64,000 nt of DNA, from the NCBI GenBank assembly GCA_022495005.1, contig JAGYXB010000135.1, forward strand, positions 3,534,001 to 3,598,000, read 5' to 3'. The stretch comes from Rhyacophila brunnea (Eukaryota > Arthropoda > Insecta > Trichoptera > Rhyacophilidae). Positions 1 through 10,511 of the stretch are shown in pieces. The translations under genes were made by a program, and so were the position numbers. Positions within the stretch are counted from its first letter, which is position 1. Each line of letters begins with the position of its first letter. The notes below the pieces were generated by a model. The model searched no databases, was not told the origin of the DNA, and saw nothing but the letters and a program-made list of their open reading frames with translations.

Positions 1-801
1 ATTAACTATTCATTAGCTAATTGAGCTCATGCTCCCCGGATCCAAGCACACAACGTGTGAATTTGATGATTCGGTAACGCCGGAAAAGGTTAATTATTTA
101 ATCTTTGTATTAGGCCTTCTACCCACTACTCCATCCGGGGCACATCGTGGATTTTAATTTTCTTACTCGGCGTTATTGTATATACTTTCATCGGAGCTAA
201 AAGAACATGAACATAGGTAGTAATTAAAATACTTTCAATTTCTACCATAGATCATTTAAACAATGGGACCATCATAATCAGACTGTTACTTTATATGCCA
301 TAAAATAGTAATGTTACAGTGGCGTGCGGTCCATAGATGCTGTGAATGCGGCGCATCCCTAAAATATTCTAATATTAAATTTTATATAACTATTAGACTG
401 CACGTGAAGCTTTCATAGCACCAACACGTATTCATCCATTGAAACCGCGGTTACATACTAAACACGCTTATGACCTCCCAGCACAAGAGAAAAAAAAATA
501 TTCACGTAATAATTGTTTGCTTAGGCTCACATAATGATAATAAATACATTGTATTATTATCTTAAGAAATATCTACTTTCCGCATAATTCGCACGTAAGT
601 AGATAATGTATAGGTATATAGCAAATTTAAGTAAGATTTTTGTGAGGTACCTATGTGTTTCTTGTATTACTAGCGGTTTTGATAAATATTATCATTTATT
701 ATGAAGAGCATTCCTTATATGACACCGCACGCTACTGTCATGCTTACGTAGAACAAATACCTAAGAATTTCAACAATAAAAGTACCTATATGCATACTTA
801 C
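1..801. other. AT-rich non-coding stretch with a hAT-like end at 317
   Basis: No convincing gene is seen. Positions 317-329 read CAGTGGCGTGCGG, which also starts at 47,215. CAGTG starts of this kind are typical of hAT transposon ends, but I cannot find the matching inverted end here. A 70-codon frame around 655-867 starts at GTG, not ATG, and runs into the microexon candidate on the other strand, so I do not call it. Confidence 0.3.
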
Positions 802-863
802 CGGAAACTGGGGTATAAATTAGTTGAACAAGTCGAGTTAGGGCCGGAAATTATGTTGCTTAC
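802..863 (-). other. candidate 62-nt microexon
   Basis: On the minus strand a T-run ending TTTTTTTTTCAG directly precedes base 863, and CCG|GTAAGT follows base 802. The segment therefore has a near-ideal acceptor and donor 62 nt apart. Frame 0 is open for 20 codons plus 2 nt and contains one cysteine; the other two frames contain stops. Sternorrhynchan insects do have genes built from microexons, but no other exon of such a gene could be joined to this one. Chance is a real alternative, because one open frame in 62 nt is common; the splice signals are the stronger evidence. Confidence 0.25.
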
Positions 864-1200
864 CTGAAAAAAAAACATTACTACGTGTTAATCATATTTT
901 CTCAATACTTATATAAAAATATAATATTTGTTATAAATTTTACGTTCAGTGTATAGATATTAAAAAGTGTAAATATGATTTTAAAAAATTAAGATAATCG
1001 TGTAATGGGAGGGTTCAAATTGTTCTGATCATTCCGTCACGCAAATACATTTTTTTAAAGCTGATGAACACTGAATATACACCGCAGTCGGTTTTTTTTT
1101 TGAAGAAAAATGCCCTTTTACCAAAATTTACAACATAATAAAATATATGTATGGGGGGAAATGTGTTAATATATTTGTCTATTTTACAACGTTTTTCTTA

Positions 1201-1830
1201 GCTCGTATTCTTATTTGTCCGGTGGTTCTTTGTCCGGTACAAATCTTGCGATCGATTTTTAACTAACATCCCGACTAGCTAGACATTTGAAACTTTTAGA
1301 ATATATCAGAACACGATGCCAATGCATTTTTTAAATACTTTTAGCCATCTTCAAGTAGAATTGATTTCATTTTCAGTTAATTCAGTTTCGTATGAAAAGT
1401 TATTTCGACACCATTGTGGGTTGCTAGGGGAGTCTGGGGTCCTATAGATCTACCATCATAAATTGGCATTTCAGCGAGGGCGCTAGTATGACATTGAGAA
1501 TATTACCATAACTAACAAAGAAATGGTAATTTATAATTTTTTATTGGTAGTAGATTTCTGTACAAATATTATGCAATCCATGATTCGAGAAACATGTTGT
1601 AAAATTAAATGGCATTTGTAACAAATTTATCCTCGATAGACAATTTTAGTTTCAAATTCGACCGGCTGCCAACTTACGATGGTAGATCTTTAGCAACTAA
1701 ATTATTTAATATATAGGTACGTGCGTTACTATGGAAATCAAAATGACATTTCAGTATTATTTCTATCAAATACAAAAAATTTTGATCGTTTAAGTTAGTC
1801 AAGTCAAGTTTATATGATTCAACAGAAAAT
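1201..1830 (+). repeat. interspersed repeat, copy 1 (interrupted)
   Basis: This segment matches the reverse complement of 29,461-29,843 over most of its length. Shared blocks include the stretches around GACTAGCTAGACATTTGAAA, AGCAACTAAATTATT and TTATATGATTCAACAGAAAA. No coding frame is visible in either copy, so the class of element is unknown. Compared with the second copy it carries an extra 246-bp block (1,445-1,690), described separately. Confidence 0.75.
1445..1690. mobile_element. TA-flanked MITE (Tc1/mariner-like) nested in the repeat
   Basis: The block has 13-bp imperfect terminal inverted repeats (left TAGATCTACCATC, right end reading AAGATCTACCATC on the complement). It is flanked by TA at 1,443-1,444 and 1,691-1,692. 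The related repeat at 29.5 kb has a single TA at 29,589-29,590 and no insert, so it is a paralogous empty site. A TA duplication with short inverted ends is the pattern of Tc1/mariner-type MITEs. The 246-bp length leaves no room for a transposase. Class assignment is inference from the duplication. Confidence 0.7.
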
Positions 1831-4800
1831 TTAAAAACGTTGTAAGTACTTATATAAAAAGTTATTTTTATCTTGTAATTATTTCATTTCAGTTTTTCCA
1901 TAATTTTGTAATGTGAGGATAAAATATCCTTTTTTTCTTACTGAAAAGGATAATCTCTCACATCTAGGAGACAACGAATTAGAGACGTACCATCGTATTG
2001 GAGCTACCATACATAGCGGCCATCTATGGAGATAAAATTTCTTCCGCTCTTTCGCATTTATAGATACCTACTTGAACACATCTATGCCCCATCACCCGCT
2101 TCCACCCTTAAAAATGAAGACCATGATATTTGGGTCCGTCTGCGTCTGTCAAATATTGTTTGTTGTCGATTTATCGATAATAAAACTTAATATGTTATAA
2201 ATTATGTGTTGTCTGAATCTCTAGTAGTTGCCGTAGGTAGACGGTTCTAATAATGGGTTTATATCCCGAAACTGCTGTCAACATAAATTACTCAAATATC
2301 CCAGAATTAACGAAAAAACTTATAATAAATACAATATTATTAGTTGTTGTTAAAGTACCTATTCAAAATTGTGAATGAGCACGCCGTTGTAAATCCCCGA
2401 TACGATGATTGTGTGTCGCGCAGTTTGCAACGGAGGAATATTTTATAACAATGTTCGAGAGAAATTGAATCATCGGTCCGACGACCGGTTTCCACAGGTC
2501 TTTTACGCAATTACGAGTTTCAGTTTACCGTTAGCCGAACGCAAAAAAAGGGGGGAAATTCACATTTGGGGTTGTGTACACTGTACAGACCAGCATTTAG
2601 GCACTAGATGTCATAACAGCTGTATTTATAGGTAGTATAAAAATCTAATTGATAAAAAGTTATCACGATAATATTAGGTAGGTACGGTTCTAGATTATTT
2701 TACCTGAAATCGTTTTTCAAGAAACGTGGTTTACACGATGATGGTCATGATTCCAGATTCCATTGCCAGATTCTTTTGTTGGCATACCTACTTATTTCAT
2801 CCATTCCGTTCATAATAATTAGTAAATGTCATGACTCTGGAGCTACTTGCTTATACATAAATCTGTCTCCAAAGCAAACTTCGATTTTAATATTTTATTA
2901 AAAAAGGGTTGACATTTTAAATAAAAAAACAATGAAATACAACGGTATTTTTAATCTTCTGAATGAAGACTTAAACGAGGTACCGTTATAAATTTAAATT
3001 ACACGTGCAAATTTTGTAATGCCAACAAAATTCATTATTAAACACTTGGCCCTAGTATTAATACTAAAAGTTGAATGTGGCCCATACGTCTGTCAGGGTT
3101 GCCGACCCCTGCTGGAGTATACAAGATTTCTAGTCTGAGTAGTCCTAATGTTAATCCGGTTGATCCTCACGAGAAGACACAATCTTCTTCGCCGTATGAC
3201 ACCACAAACCTACTTAAGTGCGGAGAAATTAACCATTTAGTCGATTGGAAAAACTGAACGTCGGACAGAATTTGAGTAGTTCTTTCGTTAGTATCTTTCA
3301 ACCGATGGGGACGCTCTCATGACATACCAAATGTAAAAATTTGATTCATTGAGTTTATACCTGTTCCTATTTTGAAGTGAATAAAAATAATGATTAATAT
3401 TGAGTGTCCCAATCTGGCCCTGCACGTCTCATCACGCCGATCGTCCTGGGGAGAACCCCTTTTTTACGGATGGACAATTTTGATGCCACCCTTAGTCCCT
3501 TGCTTAGACATAGGTCCAGGACGATGACGGGAATTTTATTTCTATTTCGCCAAAAGAACAAAGAGAAGATGAAGTCTGGACCAATAATACGAGTAGGTAC
3601 ATAACTGTCGTAAATTACAGTAACCATAAATACAGTTTCAATGGCCCTTTCAACACATCTATAATGTAATAACTAAGTTTAATAAATTAGAGTAGCTACC
3701 TACTTCCGGTTCGAATGGTATTTTCCGCGAGTTGTAAGATATCCACTTTTGAAACCGATACTTTGAAGTATCCTTTCTTTCGATATAACGGCCCTAGTCG
3801 CGGGTCCAATCTGGCAAAATCACATGTTAATTTTTGTTATAAATATTACTAGCTCTATGTCACGACGTCGTCCTAGTAATGAATTATTACAAGTGCGTTA
3901 TCCGATAACGTTTTGACGTAGGCGCGCGCCTACTACCCCATACTTCACTACCATTCCACCGCTGCGGTCTGACGATTTTGCCTCCTTGTAACTTAGGAAC
4001 CTTTTGAGATACCTAAAAATATGACACTACACCAAATTGGTACCAGTTTCACCGGTGAAGGTTACAGATTGATAGCAAGCATACTAGACAGAAAAGTTTT
4101 TTGGGTGAATGTTACTAAATATGCCTATTATGTAGTCCATGACCTCTGCAACTTTCATTAAAATCGGTCCAATAGTTATAAAACAACAAACGGGAACTCA
4201 AAGACAGACAGACAGAACAACTAACAGTTTTTCGGGTGTTACCCCCTCCCCAACACAGACTTTAAACCAAAAGAAAAAGAAAACTTAAAAAGCCACACAT
4301 TTGCAATAAATAAAAACAAACATACTAAAAACGTGAAGATCAGTATTGAAATAAATTTGTTAATTCTATAATATTTGGGCTATTTAAGCTGACAGCTGTT
4401 TCGGACTATAAACACATCTTCAGAACAGTACATTGTAACTAATTCTAAACAATAAGTCAGATAGTCATATAGCGAGGGGGTGTAGGTATATGTTAATATC
4501 TGCTTATAATCGAATAAAACGTCTGCCTGTTTGACCAACATAAACTGCTGTACAAGTTTTACATTTCTACAAATATACCTTTTTAAATTGGATTTATACA
4601 ATTTCACGGATTTACTTGGTTTGTAATGCATGATATCTACATGTGAGTTTAAAAACCTGTCAATGTTATAATAAATTATTATATTTTGATTGCAGTTACA
4701 CGTCTAGTATATTCCGAATAAGATATATTCATTGTTTTAACTCAATGGTGACCCTGTACAAATGTAACCCGACACCCTCGTGGAAAAGATGGGACATCGA

Positions 4801-5137
4801 TCAGCGCGGAGCATTTTGGGATGGCGCGACAAACGGAGCGTGGTTAGAATCGATCGCGGATAATGTCGATTGACGGCCCTTTCGACGCGGTGTAAAACCC
4901 ATTAGACCGGGGTGACCATAAAAAGTGCTTCGATATGGTGAAACAATGTATTAAAAAAAACCCACCAATATTCACTTTCATAGTCTTCAATTTTGGGATG
5001 TTATTTTTGACAAGCTCCCAGAACACATTTTAATGGTGGGTGTCCACGGTATACGGCATATACGGGCCATACATACCCTGAAAATAGCACAGTGAAAAAC
5101 GTGAGACAGGAATATTTTTGAATAAAACTACTTCAGC
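1831..5137. other. intergenic or intronic sequence without a supported gene
   Basis: Several short frames exist but none shows a recognisable domain or convincing codon use. Positions 4,131-4,222 contain a phrase of the type 'AAAATCGGTCCAATAGTTATAAA ... GACAGACAGAC', commonly seen in degraded insect repeats. Positions 3,918-3,933 form a perfect 16-bp palindrome, GTAGGCGCGCGCCTAC. Otherwise the region is AT-rich with scattered short direct and inverted repeats. Confidence 0.4.
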
Positions 5138-5575
5138 GCATCTATTCTATACACAATACTGCTATCGGCGGCTAACGAGGGTATTTTTTAATATTTTTGT
5201 ATTGAAGTATTATAATTTTTACAATAAGTTAGTTGTAATTGTTACAAGTTAACCCTCTAAACAGTCTAAACGTCAAAAAATATTATGTTTTAACAGCACC
5301 TCTCTTGGCTGTGCTAACTTTTAAAGCGAGATAGGCAGTTATGACTTATTGTAACAATTATAATACCTACCTCAATACAAACAAAAATTTTCAATTTATT
5401 TATTTTTTAACATATTGTGGACATTACAAATTATAAGTTTAAGACGTTCACAACATGACATTTAGAAACAAAGATATATAAATATAACAGTATTACTAAT
5501 AATAAACTAAGTGATACTAATGATAAACTACCCTCGATAAGCGCCGATAGCAGTCTTGTGTATAAAATAGATGCA
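5138..5575. mobile_element. MITE with about 47-bp terminal inverted repeats
   Basis: The left end (5,138-5,184) contains ACTGCTATCGGCGGCTAACG. The complement of the right end (5,529-5,575) contains ACTGCTATCGGCGCTTATCG, and both are preceded by a GCATCTATT.TATACACAA block. The interior of roughly 345 bp has no open frame of note. No clean target-site duplication could be read, so the superfamily is not assigned. Outer boundaries are accurate to a few bases. Confidence 0.7.
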
Positions 5576-5744
5576 CAGGTAATAAATAAGCCTAATTACA
5601 CCTTACCTCTACGCCAGTAGTCCAATGCGTAAGAAATCATTCATATACGGAAATCACATGAGGGTTTGTGTTTGTACCATGTGACATAGGTACTAAACGT
5701 ATGATTTTGTTCAAGGTAAATAATAATTTGTTCGCATGGTACAA

Positions 5745-5900
5745 ACTACGTGACGTGTTTAAGACACTGGCCTTACCGGGGTTCCGGGTTCGATTTCCGG
5801 TGGTTTGATGACGTACAGAAAGACTTGCGAGGGCTGGGAGTAATCACCTGGATAAATAGAGAGGAAGACTGAGCGAAATTGAGAAGTCTACTTAAGACGA
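5745..5900 (+). repeat. tRNA-derived SINE-like sequence
   Basis: The order GTTTAAGACACTGGCCTTAC, then a GGGTTCGATTTCC B-box-like block at about 5,787, resembles the internal RNA polymerase III promoter (A and B boxes) of a tRNA. The spacing fits a tRNA head. The flanks do not fold into a full acceptor stem, and the sequence continues into an unrelated body ending near 5,900. A tRNA-headed SINE fragment is more likely than a functional tRNA gene. Confidence 0.45.
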
Positions 5901-6272
5901 CCAATGTATATCTCGGATTGTACCTACCGCCAGAAAAAATCTTTATTAACATGTCTATTTTTTCGCATAAACCTGTACGTCCCGTTTGCGGAGATGTCTG
6001 CATTAGAAAGCAAGATATTTCAATCCACGTAAGGTTTTAGGCCATCGCAAAAATGATAATGGGAGTTTTATGGGTGCTCCGGTACGTGCGTGCTGCGGAG
6101 GCCGCAAGTATGGAGGGCTACGCGACTACGCGGTAAACAAAGAGGCTATGCGGCGCGGCGCCCTCTGCGATGGGCGGCTATACTCGTAGCTATAACGAAC
6201 ACTGTGAAAAGCAAACGCTCCCCTATTTTGGGGGATGGTGAACTATTTGGACAATGGCACGTAATTTCATTT
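5901..6272. other. no supported feature
   Basis: A GC-rich patch at 6,075-6,200 (with GCGGAGGCCGC and GCGGCGCGGCGCC) sits in otherwise AT-rich DNA. A 65-codon plus-strand frame across it looks fortuitous. Nothing else was recognised. Confidence 0.3.
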
Positions 6273-6566
6273 TTAAAAAAGAAATAAGAGCCGCACAGCA
6301 ATCACAATACACCCAGGCTCTCCATCTTCCATATTAAACTGATGGGAATATGTCAGGTCAGAATATATCCACAGTATGCCAAAATACACGACTCCAATGA
6401 AGGACATGTATTTAAGAATACCATGACTTGATTTGAACTGTAGCGCCATTGGAAGAGAAAAGAAAATTCTGTACAAGTCTGTGTAGGTAATGAAAGCCAG
6501 GTGGGAAAAGCGGCAATTTTCATAACCGATTTCGGCAAAATTCATGAATTCAAGATAACCTAACAT
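6273..6566 (-). CDS. unrecognised membrane-protein-like coding fragment
   Basis: A 97-codon frame starts at an ATG (complement of 6,564-6,566) and ends at TAA. Its codon use looks coding, with many C/G third positions across residues 16-75, unlike neighbouring spurious frames. Two hydrophobic stretches are visible: around residues 25-42 (FITYTDLYRIFFSLPMAL) and around residues 54-69 (MSFIGVVYFGILWIYS). The last ten residues are hydrophobic again. I could not place it in a family. The upstream flank holds AACCTAACATAACATAACCT, a repeat-like motif frequent in insect DNA. It may be one exon of a split gene, a retrocopy fragment, or the tail of a decayed gene. No partner exon was found. Confidence 0.35.
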   Translation of the reverse strand: MLGYLEFMNFAEIGYENCRFSHLAFITYTDLYRIFFSLPMALQFKSSHGILKYMSFIGVVYFGILWIYSDLTYSHQFNMEDGEPGCIVIAVRLLFLF

Positions 6567-6907
6567 AACATAACCTAAGAAATAATCCAGTAGGTATATC
6601 CGCTATTTTCGAAAATTGTTTGCCGCTGGCTTGCACTAAATAGAAAAGAACCGAAAATTCCTTTAGCTACTGTAACCTTATGTCTTGGGACTGTAATGCA
6701 CCTATGTTGCCTTGGTTTGCACCTAGTACGTTTATGTTTTCAGACTTCCATTTCTACTTTTGCGATTATTATGTACCTACCAATCCTACCATATCATATT
6801 ATCGTGTTCTGTAGTCAATAATTTTCTTTGTTAATTTCTTGCCGTCTTTCACTTTGAGACACGCTGTCACAATAGTGGCGACAAACACTCTTTCCAATAG
6901 ACTAGAG

Positions 6908-7615
6908 CAGTGGTTCTCACGTGAAATTTAATTATGGCTGCACAATTGACATGGAAACGTCTGGTGGCCGAACCAAATTTCACTTTTGTTGTGATTGAAA
7001 AAAATAAAGCTAAACTATAAAAACTAAAAATGGATCAATTTATTTATACACGAGTCCGTTTAATAAAATACATTTGAAAATTTTACTAAGTACATAGGTA
7101 TCTATTTATTAAAAAATAATGCAAAATGAAAATTCCTCAATACTCCTTTTTTCCAATGCCAGAAGCATGACTGCTTCTAAGTTTACATTTCTGCCAACTG
7201 GCTTCGATATTTGTTTTTTACGAAGTGCATTACACTGAATGATCTTTCACAGTAGGTATACAGTAGAAGGAAAAATCGACAATATTAATAAAGCAATTCT
7301 TGCCAATTCTCTGAATTGACTTGATTCTTGGTCAACGTATAACTTCGACCAAAATTTTTACACCGTGGTACACAATCACTGCTGACCTGTTAATTAATTT
7401 TTAATTACCAGATTTAAATATCTAATGCCCAGGCAACGAAAGCGCGCCAGTAGCGGTGTCAGCACTAAATGAGTTTAAATGGATTTTAAGTACTTGGTCA
7501 TGACTCATTTCCAATAACACATATTTAACGTTAGCCCAGTTAATTAAATTAAATACTGAAAATTATGTGAGTGGCCGCAGCAAACTCCTCTGATGGCCGC
7601 ACATGAGAACCACTG
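6908..7615 (-). mobile_element. decayed hAT element with transposase remnant
   Basis: The ends are inverted repeats: CAGTGGTTCTCA at 6,908 and TGAGAACCACTG ending at 7,615. The flanks GACTAGAG (6,900-6,907) and GAATAGAG (7,616-7,623) agree at 7 of 8 bases, as expected of an aged 8-bp hAT target duplication. On the minus strand, 7,254-7,186 encodes YCERSFSVMHFVKN and on to AEM, a good match to the C-terminal dimerisation region of hAT transposases, where (C/S)ERSFS..K.IK.K.RS.L is typical. Frameshifts and stops interrupt it immediately after. At 708 bp the element is an internally deleted, non-autonomous derivative. Confidence 0.85.
7186..7254 (-). pseudogene. hAT transposase C-terminal dimerisation remnant
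   Basis: Twenty-three codons on the minus strand read through the conserved hAT dimerisation motif (CERSFSVMHFVKNKYRSQL). A stop follows at once, and related residues (NLEAVMLLALEK) resume in another frame. No intact N-terminal zinc finger or catalytic residues remain. It lies inside the 708-bp element and is transcriptionally opposite to the plus-strand LINE fragment downstream. Confidence 0.7.
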
Positions 7616-7854
7616 GAATAGAGTATAGATAGACTAATCTTTGATAAAAGGTAATATGCTATTTCATTGCATAATATATATTACTACTACTTACTACTAC
7701 TTACTATTTGGCAACGAATTGACATTTAAATAGTAACTAAGGGTTTTACACAGTTATTAATTTATTATTATTTAGTAAACAAAACGAGAAGGCACAGGAT
7801 ACGATCTCATAGGTCCTCGGAAAAAAAACATCGCGGCGTTTTCACATAATTGCG

Positions 7855-8352
7855 TTGCTGTCGTTAATAATGTTATTAGGGACTTCGTGGTTACGAATAT
7901 GTCCGGAATGGTCAGATGGTGGGTATGTATTGGCCCGCCTCTGGATCTTGGATCCATGGGCCGGTGCGCTTGTAGAGTGGCATATGACGCCGCATTGCGT
8001 GCAAAGGCTTGGCCTAATAGAATCTCCGACTTGTTTATGTGGCGAATTGCAGGATACCGATCACATCCTTTGGGAGTGTCACCATATGACGGTTGGAAGG
8101 GAAGAGCTTCTCAAGTCGGTCCGACTCTCAGTTGGACAGACCGGTCGTTGCGACTTGGTATCTACGTGGGAAAATTTTTCAACTTTCAAAAAGTTGGCTG
8201 CATTTTACGGCGTGCGAGAAGGTGTTTTCTCATCGAGAATTAACAGTAATATATTATATCAAACTGAAAATCACACACACTCTAGTGCACGCCAACCAAG
8301 TTCTTGGGAAATTGCTTATGGGACATTCTCAGCACAACATTGAAGGACGCAT
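7855..8352 (+). pseudogene. non-LTR retrotransposon ORF2 C-terminal fragment (family A, copy 1)
   Basis: The plus frame has a Cys-His knuckle, SPTCLCGELQDTDHILWEC, spaced C-X1-C-X7-H-X4-C. It is followed by a GREELLKSVR-type helix and KKLAAFYG. This is the C-terminal finger found after the reverse transcriptase in R1/Jockey-type non-LTR elements. The same finger recurs at 16,440-16,500 and 54,575-54,640, so it is a repeated family. This copy lacks the polymerase core and is cut off by the hAT MITE that begins at 8,353. The frame is open to 8,343. The 5' limit is uncertain; recognisable similarity begins near 7,950. Confidence 0.7.
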
Positions 8353-8724
8353 CGGTGACGTCCCTAGACAAAATACCGCCCCACGGCAGCGCCAAAATCT
8401 CGCCCCATTCTTTGATACAGTATTTTGTATTATCCGTGCACGGCGTCGTTTCTTTTCACCATGGACGTCGAAGGGCAATGAAAGTAAACTAGACATCGCG
8501 AACTCGACAAAAAAAATACAGTCCTGTTGAACCTTTTATGTTAATTAATACATTTTGTTTGCAAGCAGTGAGCTGAATTTATTAATGGAAAGATATTTTC
8601 GTTATTACTAAGTTTAGGTAGCTATTTCTATATATACCAAATGATTCTCCTGGATTTGCCGCCCTTCGAGTAACTGCCGCCCCCAAGCGATGCTCTATCT
8701 GCCTACCCCCATGGGACGTCACTG
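8353..8724. mobile_element. hAT-type MITE, CAGTGACGTCCC family, copy 1
   Basis: It starts CGGTGACGTCCCTAG and ends GGGACGTCACTG. It matches the reverse complement of the element at 28,042-28,429 closely over both terminal regions, including the GGGGGCGGCAGTTACTCGAA block. The 8-bp flanks (GGACGCAT and CCTAACAT) do not form a duplication, so this copy is old or its left edge was rearranged. It has no coding capacity. It directly abuts the 3' side of the retrotransposon fragment. Confidence 0.75.
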
Positions 8725-9548
8725 CCTAACATTCGTTACAACACGGTGAAGCGTAGGGGGTGGTGGAAGGAAAAGCAAGGTATTTATTTGAATTCTTGTC
8801 CATTTGGTAATGATTATTTTCACAAAAGGTTCCGCGACGCTGTATCTCACATGGCGCCGCATGGCGTGGCTCAGCGTGACATGGCGTGACACGGGGTGAC
8901 AAAGGGGGCCCCGACTTAGGCACGGTATGGCACACTAGATTGCCCGCCCGTTTGACAGGCCCGGCGGACGCGACCGGGGGTAGGTTCGGCGCAACCACCG
9001 GCCGAATGACCTATATATTTGATGCAATTACGGTGGTAACTGCGTTATTTGGACGACGCGTATAGAATAATACAATTCAACAGATCAATTACGTTACATT
9101 ACGATATGCAGAACGATATTGGAATTCCGGCATATTCAATAACACTAAGGGTGGAATGGAAAATCATTTTAGAATTTTGTAACAATGTGATGTTTCTCAT
9201 CACGCTTTTGCGCATATGTAACGTATTGCTCTACATTAGCGAATATCTGCGACATAGGTATGACGTTTTTGGATATTTTCCCTGATTTCTATATCCTTGC
9301 CAAAAATCATTGTTCCTGCCAAAAAAAAATCTCACTTGATCAGGTCAAGAGCTATTTTATTAGTTCGTTTTTCATTTTCCCTTCGCTGTTTTCATTTTTA
9401 AATTACCTTGCAGAAAAACATGCTAATCTCTAAGGTGCCGGATGTTTTCTTGGGTTCAGCAAAAAAAAAAGTCAAATGAAGGACAAAACAAATAAAGAAC
9501 TTCGCGGTTAGGAAACACCTCAGAAACATACATTATACAAAAAATCTA
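8725..9548. other. GC-rich island, then AT-rich spacer
   Basis: Positions 8,835-9,000 are strikingly GC- and CpG-rich and contain repeated GTGACATGGCGTG-like words. The minus frame through it is proline- and alanine-rich and looks incidental. A 78-codon plus frame at 9,049-9,285 has no recognisable domain. The island could be regulatory; nothing in the sequence proves it. Confidence 0.3.
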
Positions 9549-9632
9549 TAAAAAAAATATGGCGCCGGACAGGACTCGAACGTACATCCATCGGATTCCG
9601 GCCAACGTGCTTTACCACTTTAGCGTACATAA
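9549..9632 (-). repeat. tRNA-derived SINE head
   Basis: On the minus strand the order GCTAAAGTGGTAAAGCACG (A-box-like), then GTTCGAGTCC (perfect B-box type) at about 9,580, then a short GC stem and a T-run, reproduces a tRNA-like polymerase III promoter. The preceding GGAATCCGATGGATG recurs near the tRNA-like site at 47 kb, which suggests one SINE family. No complete cloverleaf could be drawn, so a functional tRNA gene is unlikely. Confidence 0.5.
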
Positions 9633-10511
9633 TTACGATAAAATTAACCGATAGTCGTGCAACTGAAGCGCTTTACAAATGTCGTTAACATTGGCGACAT
9701 GATTTTGTATTTGAATTAAAGTAAGTGCTAATAATTGGTACTCACCTTGATTACTACGTGTTCAATAAAGAATGTTACATTCTCAAAGGGTGTGAATTAT
9801 TTATTTATTAAATAACAAAGTTCATTACCGTATACATCGGGAAAAAATCCACCCGAAAAAGAGTACTTAACAATATTAAGAAAGATTCTAGAATCTGGCG
9901 CTGATCTCAGCCGCCACGTGAAGGCGTTTCTTAACCCGGCGCCCGCTTCTGTCACGAAAGTAGTACGCGAAATTGCGCAAAACTACGGGGCTACAGCGCT
10001 TCTGTCGCCAATGTTGTACGCAAAAATGCGCCGGTCGATTATGTAGAATATACATGACGCATGATTTTGAAATCTCTACCATAATTTGCCTTATTTCATT
10101 ACCAACGGTGACATATATATAATATTGTCAAATAAATTATGTTACAATACTAAAACTTCGATGTTTGACATGCCTTCGACAGGCCGTCAATCTACGCTCA
10201 TTTAATTTTGGCTTGAAACATCGCGCCACTTTACTGCGTTTGCGCAGTATGCGTAATATCACTGTTGTGAGAGGACTGTGCAAGGAATCGCTCTTGTCGT
10301 TTTTCCATACAAAATATTACGTATTTTACGCGATCTATTGTATTGTGTGAATTTTATTATAAATATTTTGTCTGTGTTATTGTTTATGTGTTTTTAACTA
10401 TTCCATTCATGTGTATTAAACTGTTATAAGGTGTTTTGACTATATTTTTTTGGACTATTTTACCTTTTTATCGTGTGAGTGTTTGGTTGAAAACTTTTTT
10501 CAAACTTCAAT

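Noticed and set aside
7887..8243. 118-codon plus frame overlapping the retrotransposon fragment
   Set aside because: It is a shadow in another phase; the phase with the SPTCLCGELQDTDHILWEC finger is the coding one.
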